The notes: a model not told the origin generated them from the letters alone. Shown: positions 32,901 through 39,732, counted from the first letter of the stretch. The stretch: 64,000 nt of DNA from Candidula unifasciata (GCA_905116865.2 CAJHNH020000819.1:220001-284000), one strand, 5' to 3'. Made by a program: numbers and translations.

Positions 32901-33272
32901 TCTATGACCACTAATTTCACAACAACTCCCACAGCAACTCATTTTTTGGCCACTTCTTTCATAACGCCATCCACAACCACCCATCGAAAAAAAAAAAACA
33001 TGTCTTTCACTACACCACTCCTCCTCCCACCCCCTTTTTTCTCCCCCATAACCTATGGCCACTTCTGTCATTACGCCACCCACAACCACTCAACTAAAAA
33101 ACCATATCTTTCACTAACCCCCCCCCCTCCCCCCCCCCTATAACCACTCGTCTATAGCCACTTCTTTCACAACTCTGTCAGCAACCACTATCTACAGATT
33201 ACCTCTGCCAGGTTCCGCAAGCTGCAAGGCCATGGCAACCAGGGCGAAGTTCGATATCAGCAGCTTCTTCAT
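13909..33272 (-). CDS. Secreted/GPI-anchored adhesion protein: signal peptide, 3 Ig, 1 FN3 (complete, ten exons, 530 aa)
   Basis: Exons on the minus strand: 33272-33203, 31002-30884, 29835-29682, 27185-27025, 24331-24163, 22977-22784, 19915-19816, 17412-17242, 15500-15372, 14234-13909. They total 1593 bases, and all nine junctions keep phase (1,0,1,0,1,0,1,1,1). Residues 1-23 are a signal peptide. Ig1 pairs C46-C96 with W58; Ig2 C139-C206 with W151; Ig3 C251-C303 with W263. FN3 spans about 324-421. Residues 424-505 are Ser/Asn-rich. A hydrophobic run (about 513-530) ends at the stop with no cytoplasmic tail, as in GPI-anchor signals. Three Ig domains plus one FN3 with a GPI anchor is the layout of insect klingon and wrapper, neural and glial adhesion proteins; a cell-surface adhesion role is inferred. 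The orthologue cannot be named. Confidence 0.9.
14661..15350. repeat. (GAA)n microsatellite, about 690 bases, intron 9
   Basis: A long, nearly pure purine (GAA/GGA) tract on the plus strand, so the minus-strand transcript carries UUC repeats. The 241-277-residue Leu/Phe open frames here are artefacts of the repeat. Confidence 0.95.
15372..15500 (-). CDS. Ig/FN3 gene exon 9: second half of FN3
   Basis: It reads VDDQGKATVKLLDISGGRDY, then LVTVQARNIVGSGPSTTIIV, with the classic FN3 Y-x-V-x-V-x-A-x-N and GxGPxS signature. The acceptor is tattgcag. The donor AGAG|gtagtt is in phase 1. The exon is bracketed by two long GAA/TTC tracts in opposite orientation. Confidence 0.92.
15551..15748. repeat. 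(TTC)n microsatellite, about 200 bases, intron 8
   Basis: A TTC/TCC tract on the plus strand, interrupted by an ATC stretch near 15622-15660. The minus-strand transcript carries GAA repeats here, complementary to those of intron 9. Confidence 0.95.
16288..16493. mobile_element. Palindromic MITE-like element
   Basis: The outer arms TACTTTATTTTTAATT (16288) and its complement (ending 16493) enclose inner arms AGGGGTATTATGGGTTTA and TAACCCATAACACCCT. The core has GGTTAGGGTTATT, like the elements at 35020 and 39876. Confidence 0.55.
16949..17105 (+). mobile_element. SINE family B copy
   Basis: It has a tRNA-like head (GTGGCTTAGGCGTTGCGAG, with a GGTTCGATCC box B) followed by TTGCGTTGGTTTCGACAGTA and GGCAATGACAAACTACTGAA. 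It is shared with 34495-34960. Confidence 0.7.
17118..17193. repeat. (TA)n microsatellite
   Basis: About 38 TA units, some 50 bases from the exon 8 donor. Confidence 0.95.
17242..17412 (-). CDS. Ig/FN3 gene exon 8: first half of FN3
   Basis: It reads PPPEVEILPFISGPDEVSLS and continues to VLVSYRWYAENDGKTPVNEH, the A to C strands of a fibronectin III fold. The donor is CAG|gcaagt, a GC-type splice site with an otherwise perfect consensus. It ends in phase 1 and yields Asp with exon 9. Confidence 0.85.
17500..19313. repeat. 37-bp minisatellite, about 48 copies, intron 7
   Basis: The unit is ACTTACAACTACTGAACAGA followed by ATCTACAACCACACATA, with variants such as CAGCCAGTG, CTGGTG and TTCAACCAT that mark local expansions. 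A SINE lies directly after the array. Confidence 0.93.
19316..19727 (+). mobile_element. SINE family A: one copy plus a second partial 3' copy
   Basis: The head GTGGCTTAGGCGTTGCGAG is followed by the shared core (GGTCGACCCAGCCTCAAATG, GGTACCAGGA, GGGGAAGTAAAGACGGCCGG). The tail ends in GTGAAAAGGGATCTTTA. From about 19605 a second 3' half (GACCACATCACCCATC, GCCGATTGG, CCCTATATGCCC) follows in the same direction. Confidence 0.75.
19816..19915 (-). CDS. Ig/FN3 gene exon 7: end of Ig3
   Basis: This short exon (100 bases, phase 0 to 1) lies behind a ttttcag acceptor. It reads IKDKNTGGPGNYTCSAENSL, then GKILVHTFIVREI. NYTC carries the C303 partner of C251. It is short because the Ig3 intron lies later in the domain than in Ig1 and Ig2. 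It begins in phase 0, as exon 6 requires, and ends in phase 1, as exon 8 requires. Confidence 0.85.
20025..20245 (+). mobile_element. SINE family A core, diverged
   Basis: It keeps GTTGACCCAGCTGAAAAAGG, GGTACCATG, CCTGGGAAGTTAAGACAGCC and GATCACATCACC, with a poor head. Confidence 0.6.
20360..20590 (+). mobile_element. SINE family C copy
   Basis: The tRNA-like head (GGGCTCTCATGCGGGAG, GGTTCGAATCCTCGGTAAAG) is followed by CACAGTCGTAGCGACAGCAC and AAACCTCAGGCTCAAA. It matches 38495-38775. Confidence 0.7.
20590..20734 (-). pseudogene. LINE C-terminal fragment
   Basis: On the minus strand it gives DQLRNDGIERRVG and ILNFIGKQQIKGPGH, the post-RT region of a LINE polyprotein. It abuts the RTE copy. 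Confidence 0.4.
20735..22455 (+). mobile_element. 5'-truncated RTE-clade LINE with frameshift
   Basis: Two overlapping frames (20739-21359 and 21328-22443) cover the reverse transcriptase and C-terminal region. Motifs in order are RWTEYIGELYDD, MKKGKAPGPDNIS, FIALPKKPGTLKCEDHRTIS, DEQCGFVEGKGTNNAIYILK, FIDYTKAFDCVKHEE, GVRQGCVLSPDLFSIY, RYADDTVLIATS (YADD at 21670-21681), YGCESWTIGRQ and RRMLRIPWTAKKSNQEVL. This is the RTE/BovB type. The endonuclease domain is missing. The frame breaks near 21350. The 3' end runs into a TGATGATGATGGTGATGGTG tail, typical of RTE elements. It lies in intron 6 of the Ig/FN3 gene, in antisense to it. Confidence 0.88.
22784..22977 (-). CDS. Ig/FN3 gene exon 6: first part of Ig3
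   Basis: It begins PPKVVSSHQPQQPVSWWLGH and continues TANLTCAVTGNHLPEITWTR, with C251 and W263. Two additional Cys (272, 288) could form an extra disulfide. The acceptor is ccccag. The donor ATG|gtaagt is in phase 0. Confidence 0.9.
23097..23440. repeat. (GA)n microsatellite and GA-rich flank
   Basis: The pure GA core is at about 23121-23193, with degenerate GAGA sequence to 23420. It lies in intron 5 of the Ig/FN3 gene. The overlapping open frames are artefacts of the repeat. Confidence 0.9.
24163..24331 (-). CDS. Ig/FN3 gene exon 5: second half of Ig2
   Basis: It reads MTTSTRLYSVERQIDEEMFE, then SVLFLQPVLFKDLGDFVCVS. The Ig F-strand motif is LGDFVC (C206). The acceptor is gttcag. The donor CATT|gtaagt is in phase 1 and gives Phe with exon 6, forming the usual VHFPPKV interdomain linker. 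Confidence 0.9.
24890..25090 (-). pseudogene. Dispersed repeat, LINE 3' piece, copy 1
   Basis: It shares CTGCCTTTCTATCCCCCA, ACAGACCCTCAACCAAC-like sequence, TATCCTTCGCCAT and TTCATTCTCCAGCTCTCTTC with 28828-28990. In reverse it resembles the last codons of a LINE ORF2. No intact frame. Confidence 0.5.
25297..25425. repeat. (TAG/CAG)-type trinucleotide repeat
   Basis: Interrupted GTAGTA/GCAGTA units in intron 4. Overlapping frames on both strands are not genes. Confidence 0.75.
26744..26822. repeat. (AAT)n microsatellite
   Basis: About 26 ATA/AAT units. Confidence 0.95.
26945..26988. repeat. (CA)n microsatellite
   Basis: A CACACA run 37 bases beyond the exon 4 donor. Confidence 0.9.
27025..27185 (-). 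CDS. Ig/FN3 gene exon 4: first half of Ig2
   Basis: It reads KPECKIISPTNLTLIELTNQ, then ELVCRSRGLPQPSFEWLTN, with C139 and W151. The acceptor is ctccacag. The donor AAT|gtaaga is in phase 0. The gap to exon 5 (2.7 kb) holds several microsatellites and a LINE relic. Confidence 0.9.
27285..27780 (+). pseudogene. Possible piggyBac-like transposase N-terminal relic
   Basis: ATG at 27607 gives MRFSAAEALKLFQ, then a stop. A neighbouring frame continues DNDNTNLDFSESESDGEFSP. A basic start of the SAxEAL type followed by an acidic Ser/Asp stretch is how many piggyBac-derived transposases begin. A TTAA at about 27289 precedes GGCCCAAACAACGGTG, which recurs partly at 27334. No catalytic domain or second terminus was found, so this is tentative. 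Confidence 0.3.
28378..28600. repeat. (AGTAGC)n/(AGTAGT)n repeat
   Basis: Interrupted trinucleotide array with a higher-order AATGAAAGTAGTAGTAGCAG block. The Val/Ala-rich frame is an artefact. Confidence 0.85.
28828..28990 (-). pseudogene. Dispersed repeat, LINE 3' piece, copy 2
   Basis: Second copy of the sequence at 24890-25090, in the same orientation. Confidence 0.5.
29210..29560 (+). pseudogene. LINE ORF2 C-terminal fragment
   Basis: The frame at 29279-29509 reads MKCLRIAAGVSRKDRIGNYE, IRRMLGIKPVLQVIKEQQMK, WFGHLTRM, then ASGRPREKM. This is the typical end of LINE polyproteins. It has no RT core and lies in intron 3 of the Ig/FN3 gene. Confidence 0.7.
29682..29835 (-). CDS. Ig/FN3 gene exon 3: second half of Ig1
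   Basis: It reads PVSLFGNRFSVTVGSEALRI, then VNLLVDDRGNYSCIAKNPFG, with the D-x-G-x-Y-x-C motif (C96). The acceptor is ttcaacag. The donor GATGA|gtaggt ends in phase 1 and gives Ile with exon 4. Confidence 0.9.
29930..30860. repeat. ~40-bp degenerate minisatellite, split by a SINE
   Basis: Units such as TTCATTTACAACTAACTACA followed by ACTACATTCAACATCAAAGC are clearest at 30225-30547 and resume at 30819-30860 after the SINE. It lies in intron 2 of the Ig/FN3 gene. Confidence 0.8.
30548..30818 (+). mobile_element. SINE family A copy with target-site duplication
   Basis: The head GTGCTAAGACGTTGCGAGTC leads into the shared core (GGTCGACCCAGCCTAAAATG, GGTACCAGGATGG, AAAGTAAAGACAGCCGGCG) and the tail GGCGTGAAAAGGGAACTTTA. 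It is flanked by an exact 12-base repeat, ACTATTACATTC, at 30536-30547 and 30819-30830. Confidence 0.88.
30884..31002 (-). CDS. Ig/FN3 gene exon 2: first half of Ig1
   Basis: The exon reads PVIRTQGSTLKAIPGKKVYM, then ACEASGDPQPTITWEREGM. It contains the B-strand Cys (46) and C-strand Trp (58). The acceptor is tttccag. The donor ATG|gtagtt falls in phase 0. Confidence 0.9.
31080..31262 (+). mobile_element. Dispersed repeat family E, copy 1
   Basis: It shares AAAGTTTTGGTTGTTTGTCC, TCTGGACTTTGGTC and TCCAGAACTTGAGTT with 38090-38215. The reverse complement is at 41805-42005. It lies in intron 1 of the Ig/FN3 gene. Confidence 0.6.
31318..31600 (-). mobile_element. SINE family A copy, minus orientation
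   Basis: The inverted core is GATGTGGTCAGCATCATGCC, GGCCGCC, and CACTCAAGGCTGGGTCTACC. A tRNA-like head in reverse (GAACCCACGACCCTCCGATC) follows. The 3' tail (AGGGCATATAGGGCTAGACC) is at the low-coordinate end. Confidence 0.78.
31956..32206. repeat. 22-bp minisatellite, about 11 copies
   Basis: The unit is TACTTGGTCACAGCGAGACA followed by CC, with CGACTTGG variants. It lies in intron 1 of the Ig/FN3 gene. Confidence 0.92.
33203..33272 (-). CDS. Ig/FN3 gene exon 1: start codon and signal peptide
   Basis: ATG at 33272-33270 opens MKKLLISNFALVAMALQLAE followed by PGR. This is a short basic start and a hydrophobic core, as in a cleavable signal peptide. There is an A at -3. The exon ends in phase 1 at AGAG|gtaatc, and the split codon gives Ala with exon 2. 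Confidence 0.85.
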
Positions 33273-33700
33273 TGTTGAACTGCAGCTGTTTCTGATGCTA
33301 CTGCCTCTGACGTTCTTGATGCTCCTGTGGGGACTACTTTGCTGCTTCTGCTATAGTTTTCAATGCTACTTCTGAAACTCTTGCTGCCTTTACTGTGGCT
33401 TTTGCTGTTACTTTTAGTACTGTTGCTGCTTTTTCTTTGGTTTCTGGTGATACTCATAGTACTGCTGCTGCTTTATCTGTGGATTTTGCTGTTACTTCTT
33501 GTACAGTTGCTGCTTCTACTGTAGTTTTTGCATGTCCTAATACCTTTACAGCTTCTGTTGGGGATTTTGCTGCTGTGTATACTATCGGCTTCTAATTAAA
33601 TTGCAGTTTCAATTAGTACTCTTGCTGTTACAACGCTGCAGTTAGTACTCCTGCTGTTAACTGCTGTTGCTACTGTCGCCTCGACAATTGCTTATGTAAC
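33273..33700. other. 5' flank of the Ig/FN3 gene
   Basis: This is pyrimidine/GCT-rich degenerate trinucleotide sequence with no clear TATA box. Promoter function is only positional. A Ser-rich frame on the minus strand (33457-33269) overlaps the start codon of the gene. Confidence 0.35.
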
Positions 33701-34230
33701 AATATACAAGTGTACTTGTCCTCTTTCAACCCTGTATCTGTGAATTTGAAGGCGGCATTTATTCTTTTCGTAACATATGCTAATACACTCCGCCTCCTCC
33801 TCCTCCTCTTGTTTACCTTTTAAAAAAGATTAAAAGTAGAAACAATTTACTAATTCTTATAGACTTCGAAATGCAGAATTCAAGTCATAACACGACGAAA
33901 TAGCGGACCTCAACTACAGTCCTGCTGTTATTATTGTCCTTAAACAAGGCTTAGATATTTTGTTTCCCCTCACAAGGATCTACAATTCGAAAGATAATAA
34001 AGCAGGAGCAAATCGGACAAATCATTTTCAGCCGTTTAACAGTTAAAATCATTAATAACCAGAGAAGACAAAGCATTTCAGTCTGCTGTGTTTGTAAATT
34101 GTTGCTGCGTATGTTATTGACTTATGCTTTTTGCTGTAACCTATGGTGCCACTTCAATGGTTTGAGATAATTTCAGTCAGTATTCTATAGTTGTGGATTT
34201 CAAGCTGTGCGATAGACATGGCCAATGAAG
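33701..34230. other. Nothing recognised
   Basis: AT-rich sequence without coding, repeat or RNA signals that I can see. Confidence 0.4.
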
Positions 34231-34244
34231 TCATCCTTTTTGGG

Positions 34245-34325
34245 GATGTCTGGTTGGCCGTGTATCTCAGTACACTTGTTTCCAACTGGAGGAGACAGGT
34301 TCGATTCCCGGCACGGTAACTAAAA
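34245..34325 (+). mobile_element. tRNA-like SINE head
   Basis: It has TGGCCGTGTATCTCAGTACA and a box B GGTTCGATTCCCGGCAC at tRNA spacing. The stems do not close as a clean cloverleaf, so a SINE head or tRNA pseudogene is preferred over a gene. Confidence 0.4.
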
Positions 34326-34494
34326 TGTTGTCTAGTGTTCCTGTTATCTTTCTACTTCTTTCTATGAATGCCGATCATTACACTGTCTGATTGTGAATTA
34401 TATATGGCAGTTATACTTGCATATCCGACGGTTATAAAGTACCCATTAATCCATACTGGGCGAGCATATTGAGGGTGCTAATTAAACTATGTCT

Positions 34495-34960
34495 GTGGAT
34501 TAGGTCAGCTCTGTGGCCAAGACGATGCAAACGCTTCGAATTGCCAGGTTCGATCCTAGCTGCAGGCCATGCGCCTTGCGTTGGTTTCGACAGTGGTATC
34601 AAGAAAGCCGACCGTCCAGGCAGCAATGGCAAACTATTGGACGTAAATTTGTCTAGAAAAACCACACAACAGTGAGGGGCTGTTGGGGTTGGTTCTGCCA
34701 CGTCCTGTAAAGGATACGCAGCTAGCATAACCTGTGGATTAGGCTTTGCGGACGCGCTTCCTTCGTAATGCCGGGTGCCGGGTTCCATCTATGGACGGTT
34801 TATCTTACTCTGGTTTCGACAGTGGTACCGAGAGGGGACTGTTTAAAGCAATGGCAAACTACTGAACGTAACATTGGCTTAGAAGAACTACAACAGCCAA
34901 AAGATGCTGGGATTGGTTCTGCAAGATCCTGTACTGTAAAGGATGTGCAAATAACTTTTT
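34495..34960 (+). mobile_element. Two SINE family B copies in tandem
   Basis: The copies at 34495-34730 and 34733-34960 each carry a head with GGTTCGATCC or its variant. Each then has a TGGTTTCGACAGTGGTA motif, a GGCAAACTA-TGAACG block and the tail TTGGTTCTGC...TCCTGTA...AAAGGAT. Both are in the same direction. Confidence 0.75.
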
Positions 34961-35019
34961 TTGTTATTTTTTGTTATTTCACCACAACACACCGGCTTCG
35001 AGATTTGATAGGAAAATTC

Positions 35020-35135
35020 CTAGACTGTACTATAGTATAGGGGGGTTAGGGTTAGGATTAGTGTTAAATGAATAGCGACTACTACTGAGCCTAACCCTAA
35101 ACCAACAACCCCCCCCCCCCCACCTCCCTTTTTTC
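35020..35135. mobile_element. MITE-core relic with telomere-like motif
   Basis: GGTTAGGGTTAGGATTAGTG, TAAATGAATAGCGACTACTA and CCTAACCCTAAACC match the centre of the palindromic element at 39876-40029. Its outer arms are not preserved. Confidence 0.5.
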
Positions 35136-35234
35136 CAATACTTTTGGACGGTCTGGGGATTACCCTACCAAATCTTGAAGCCAGCGTGATGTAGTGAAAT
35201 AACAGAAAAGAATAACTTTTTGTAATGGTTATTG

Positions 35235-35620
35235 TTCCCCTCCAGGATTGCTGTCGGTGGCATTAGCACCTCAAGGATGAGGATCAACCAGGAGCAAATC
35301 CCAGAAACCCCTTCCAGTCGTGTAACACAGATTAGGGCGCCCCTTCTCTCCCCTTTCTCTCTTTCTCCAGTGAAGATCGACTTCATTATTGCACCGGGTT
35401 TTATTCCATATGGCTCGGTCTCTCTCGGCAGAACGGCTAGCCGCCTGCCGAAAGCGCCGGGCAGAGCACGAACTCCGTAGCTTCCGCGACGATCCCCAGG
35501 GATCTCTGTACAAAACTGCACTCATGACCTGAAGGGCTCAGCCGCGAAACGAACCCACGACCTTCAGAGCGCGAGGCAAAGGACTTGACCACTTCGCCAG
35601 AACGCCTGTGGTTATCATGT
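35235..35620 (+). mobile_element. SINE family D copy and reversed tRNA-like head
   Basis: CCCCTCCAGGATTGCTGTCG, ACCTCAAGGATGAGGATCAA and AATCCCAGAAACCCCTTCC match 8698 and 35684. At 35540-35610 a reversed head (GAACCCACGACCTTCAGAGC, TTGACCACTTCGCCAGAACG) resembles those at 15840-15900 and 31715-31780. Confidence 0.6.
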
Positions 35621-35683
35621 AACCTGCAGTCTATTGGGGGGGGGGGGATGGGATGATCTATTGTAAGAGACGTCAAGAGTGGC

Positions 35684-35840
35684 TTTCAACCCCTCCAAAA
35701 CTAGCGATAAACACCCGGTGACACAAAGTGCCATCCTTCGAATGAGAATCATCCGGGCACAAGTCCCAGAAACCCCGTTCAACCGTAAGGTTATATTATG
35801 GCTTTGAAAGATACCCGGGTGGGGTTTTGAATTAACAATA
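35684..35840 (+). mobile_element. SINE family D copy
   Basis: GATAAACACCCGGTGACACA, AAGTGCCATCCTTCGAATGA and AGTCCCAGAAACCCCGTTC are shared with 45300-45425 and partly with 8698. Confidence 0.65.
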
Positions 35841-36059
35841 AATCCCATCCTATATCAGGGTGAAAAGTTGCTTCTGAGGGACGTGGTTTAATGTTAAGGA
35901 AATGTTACATGAGACCCGAGTAAAGGCATAGCACTTGTATATGATGTCTCGGATTTTTCCCAATACCTCCCCCCAAACAGTCGAATATTTTAGGGGGTGG
36001 TAGATAGGCTGCATGCAGTCCTGGGACCTGGGCTGCATGAAGCCGTGGGACCTAGGCTG

Positions 36060-36870
36060 CACTCTCTAGTGGGACGTAGGTGGGTTGGGGTTAGGCCTAG
36101 TTCTAGATGTTTTGGAGTAGGTAAAAGCATCAGAAAGCTGGGAAACACGCTATTACCACCCTAAAAAATATTGGACTGTCCCGTGACGTCATCCTGGGGG
36201 GAGATATGGAAAACGCACCGGTGTCTCTCGCCTCTTTGTTGGTAGCGATGCTACAGAAAAGACAAATAATGGGATAGACAGACATGCAAGTAGACAGACG
36301 ACCATAAAGATGCATTCGCAGACGGAACAAGAGACAGTCAGTTAATCAGTCAGTGCACTGCTCCAGTGAGTTACAGCGTCACTAACTGGTACATCTTCAC
36401 ATGTCTGAATGCTTAATGTTTATTTTCAGCAGGCCAGACAAAAGTGTAAAACGAGTGGTCGCTCTCCTTTCTTCCTCACTGTCCCTCCCCTTGCTTTATG
36501 AGTCTCCCTCACTAACTGTTCCCTGCTTTAGAAATGTAAATAAGAATATTGTGTACACATATGTATCTTTAACTGAACGATGCCATGCATCACTCCGCTA
36601 CACCAATGAACAATACACTTACAAAGGGCAACATGTAATTACAGACATACATTCCAGTTTACACACAATCTTGTATACAAAGTTTACACTGAATAAAGGT
36701 GTCTGAAAAAAAAAATTTTGACAGGCATATATAGCTGAAATACAGGCGTGGTGGGTAATGAACAGGCAGACAGATTGGCTGGATCTGCACGACTTGGTGG
36801 TTAATTGATACATGAGAAGGCAGATGTGGTAAAGGCCCTTTGGGAACAAGCAACGAAATCAGTAGAGAAA
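36060..36870. other. No gene recognised
   Basis: Single-copy-looking sequence. Open frames are short and overlap on both strands without splice or family support. Confidence 0.4.
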
Positions 36871-36879
36871 GAAGATTAT

Positions 36880-37090
36880 TATGGCCTGAAGAGATGAGGC
36901 ACCTAAATGTAACCACTGGGTCTTGGCGGCACACTACACTCAGAGGAAAGGCAAGACCGACACATAACCAGATTGTAACCGGTACTATAAGTATTGGAAC
37001 TCTGTGCCGGCTACTGAAGATGAGGACGAAGCATGCATGGGAATACCCCGAGTACTATGATGTCAACAGGGTATCTCGGACTTGCGTCTG
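36880..37090 (+). repeat. Dispersed repeat family F, copy 1
   Basis: The block with CACTACACTCAGAGGAAAGG, GACACATAACCAGA and TGGGAATACCCC is shared with 51055-51265. Its 3' part is shared with 52790-52885. Function unknown. Confidence 0.7.
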
Positions 37091-37173
37091 TGGGTTATCA
37101 TCCAAACAGTGGCACTTTGTGTCACAGGGTGTTAATCGCTGAATGTGCTGTCCTGGCGAGGTTGACATCACGC

Positions 37174-37688
37174 GACCGTAAGAGTTACTCCCCCACTCCC
37201 CTTCCATTCATGCTTTGTCGCGTCGCAGGGCCTCTCCTATGTTGCGGGGGTGTTATGATATGGCTTGGTTCGGCGTTCGTTGGGCGTTCGCTGGGCATAT
37301 ATAATGTTTTCGGGATTCTATGTTGTCATGAGTCTCTTTGAAGCGCCTGTGTACAAATAAGAGATACTGTAAGGGAAAGCGACAATTCCTGAGTATCGAA
37401 ACTGATGTTTTTGTATTTCTACGTTCATTAGCTGTGATCCCCTCCCATAGAGAGAAGGCACTGTCTAGAAACGTCAAAATACAAAAACATCCTAGTTTCG
37501 ATACTCACGAACAGACGCAGGTAGCAGAACATGAAAATAATTAGGCAAGTGAGCGGTTAGAAGACGAAAAAGAAGAGAGTGGTTAAAGCGTTAACAGTAA
37601 GGAATACATGACACCTCTGCAACATAGGAGAGACCCCCTGCTACACGACGAGGCATAAATGGGAAGGGAAGTCACTCTCTGCGGTGAA
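37174..37688. mobile_element. Foldback-like inverted repeat element
   Basis: Outer arms: 37174-37255 (AGAGTTACT, CTTCCATTCATGCTTTGTCG, CCTCTCCTATGTTGC) against the complement in 37610-37688 (GCAACATAGGAGAGACC, CGACGAGGCATAAATGGGAA). Inner arms: 37392-37428 (GAGTATCGAAACTGATGTTT, TTGTATTTCTACGTT) against 37470-37507. Both pairs are nested about one centre near 37449. No frame in between has a known family. Confidence 0.7.
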
Positions 37689-37919
37689 AAACGTTACTTG
37701 AACCCAGTAAGTTATTAGGTTGCACTAACTACATTGTTCTAAGAATGATTTCATGCAAGTCTAATTTGGCAGAGGATCCAGCGCGACGACCTTTAAACCA
37801 GCTTGAACTTCAATTATTCGAAAGGGAGTTTCCTGGTAAAACCAGGTCAGAGGTCATATCCGGAGAAGCCAGTCGTCGCAACAAAGTTTCATTTTCATTC
37901 AGGTCGTTTTGTGATGGGG

Positions 37920-38085
37920 AGCCACCTTACTGTAGCGGCTAGATGCAAAGCTCGTGGGTGCAAATCCGCATAGTGCCGGAATTTTCTCATGCATGACTCT
38001 GGCTCTCCGGTGGAGACAGCCTTAAGTGGGTACCAGGTGAAGTCCTAAGAGGTAAAGGCGGCCGGAGTTGGTCTAGCCTGATCTC
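37920..38085 (+). mobile_element. SINE family A copy, diverged
   Basis: Head GGAGCCACCTTACTGTAGCG, box B-like GTGGGTGCAAATCCG, core AAGTGGGTACCAGGTGAAGT and GTAAAGGCGGCCGG. Confidence 0.65.
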
Positions 38086-38089
38086 TTCT

Positions 38090-38215
38090 TCTTCACGTTC
38101 ACCAGCTGTAAACTCTAGCGAACAGTTTTGGTTGTTCCTCCACATCTGGACTGCAGTCCTGTTCCAGAACCTGAGTCTTGCGTGTGCATCCGTTTTACAG
38201 AATTGACTCATTTGA
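38090..38215 (+). mobile_element. Dispersed repeat family E, copy 2
   Basis: AACAGTTTTGGTTGTTCCTC and TGTTCCAGAACCTGAGTCTT match 31080-31262. Confidence 0.6.
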
Positions 38216-38284
38216 ATGTAGACCGCTGGTTCCTTATATACCTTAAGTAAAGGACATTTACTTTACTTGTGCAATATGCGATGA

Positions 38285-38490
38285 AGGAGCCGCGGTAGCT
38301 AATCGCTAGATGCTCACCTGTGGGTCCTATAGACTTGGGTTCGCATCCACGTGAAAACTGACCCTCGACCTCATGTCGATCCCTTCTAAAATGAGTACCA
38401 GGCAATGTTCTGGGAAGTAAAGACGGTCAACGTGATACTGCCTAAATCCCCTAAAGAGTGCCGATTGGTCAATACAGGTATGAGTCTAGC
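38285..38490 (+). mobile_element. SINE family A copy
   Basis: Head GAGCCGCGGTAGCTAATCGC, box B GGGTTCGCATCCACG, core AAAATGAGTACCAGGCAATG, GGGAAGTAAAGACGGTCAAC and AGAGTGCCGATTGGTCAATA. Confidence 0.75.
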
Positions 38491-38494
38491 GCCC

Positions 38495-38775
38495 AGGTAG
38501 GGCTTGTCGAGCGGTTAACAACGGTGGGTTCTCATGAGGCAGACACAGGTTCGAATCCTCGATAAAGTTGTGGGGTTTTTTTTTTTCGGGAGCAAACAAA
38601 AAATCATAACCTGCAAAGTCCGCAGCGACAGCACTATCCATGCGGCCCTTTATTCTCAGGCTCAAACATTCTCTCCCCCCCCCCCCCCCCCAAAAAAAAA
38701 AAAGCCTTCTCTTTTTGGTCTATACCACAAAAAGTAGTAAATATAGCCGGTAATGGCAGTCAGGTGGAAGTATAA
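38495..38775 (+). mobile_element. SINE family C copy
   Basis: GGTGGGTTCTCATGAGGCAG, GGTTCGAATCCTCGATAAAG, GCAGCGACAGCACTATCCAT and TATAGCCGGTAATGG match 20360-20590. It is interrupted by T, C and A runs. Confidence 0.7.
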
Positions 38776-39664
38776 CAGTCAGCTTCCCTGTACCACATTC
38801 ACGAATGACAAAATGACCGTTCTGACTAGAAATCTTCAGCGTTAAACAATATATATAAATTTTAAGTTTTACCATAGTATTTTTAATCAGTAGGGTGACA
38901 CTACGTCCTGTTTTCGCAGAGACAGTATCATGTTAGGTAGGACCCGGCCGTCCCGTCTTGATTTGGACAATGAATGTGACAGGACGATCTGAACTTGTCT
39001 AAATAAAGAGTCGATACTCTCCCGGCTATATGGTCACCGTAATTTTAAACAGGTGAGGAAGATTGTGTAATCTTTCTTTCTTTCTTTCTTCCTTCCTTTA
39101 TACATAAGGGTAAAGAGGTAAAGTCGGGGGATGTGAACTAGCGTCATTACACGCGGTTATAAATAATGAGTGCTCTGCCACCAGTACGGGCAGCTGATAA
39201 GAAACTGTCCGCCTGTGTCGCCGTCCGCATGCAACTCCGTAGCTACAGCGACGTTCCTCAATTTACCCCAGAGTGTTAACTCTAGTACCCAATACCTAGA
39301 GGCTGGGTGAACACCGGGAACCGCTCGGTTTCAAACATCGGCCGTGGGATGCAGCGAGTCGCAGCTGGATTTGAAAGCGAGTCTCCTGTCGACTGCGCCA
39401 ACGTGGTACCCTCTTTATTTAAAAAGTTCGTTTATACATATGTATAAGTTCGCTTCCAAGTGCCTCTGCGCCTGCCTCGTCCTCGCTGTATTCGTGCTGT
39501 CCATTGCATTGTCTGTCTCGGTCGTCTCTCTTTCTTTATTCTGAGGACGTGTCCAATCCAACTCTATCTTCGTGTTTTTTATTTCTGAATTTACATCTTC
39601 TAAGTCTGTCATTTGTTGTAATCCATAATTGCCGATTTTATCTTCTACCTTCACTCCTCCCCCA

Positions 39665-39666
<2 letters not shown>

Positions 39667-39728
<62 letters not shown>
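39667..39728. repeat. (CT)n microsatellite
   Basis: Pure CT run followed by GT and G runs. Overlapping Leu/Ser frames are artefacts. Confidence 0.95.

Positions 39729-39732
<4 letters not shown>

Noticed and set aside
35046..35095. Telomere repeat or chromosome end (TTAGGG motifs)
   Set aside because: Only two tandem units, inside a MITE core that recurs at 39929.
38300..38365. tRNA gene-like sequences (also 34245, 41185, 20380)
   Set aside because: Box A and B motifs are present but the cloverleaf stems do not close, and each is followed by a SINE body. They are SINE heads.
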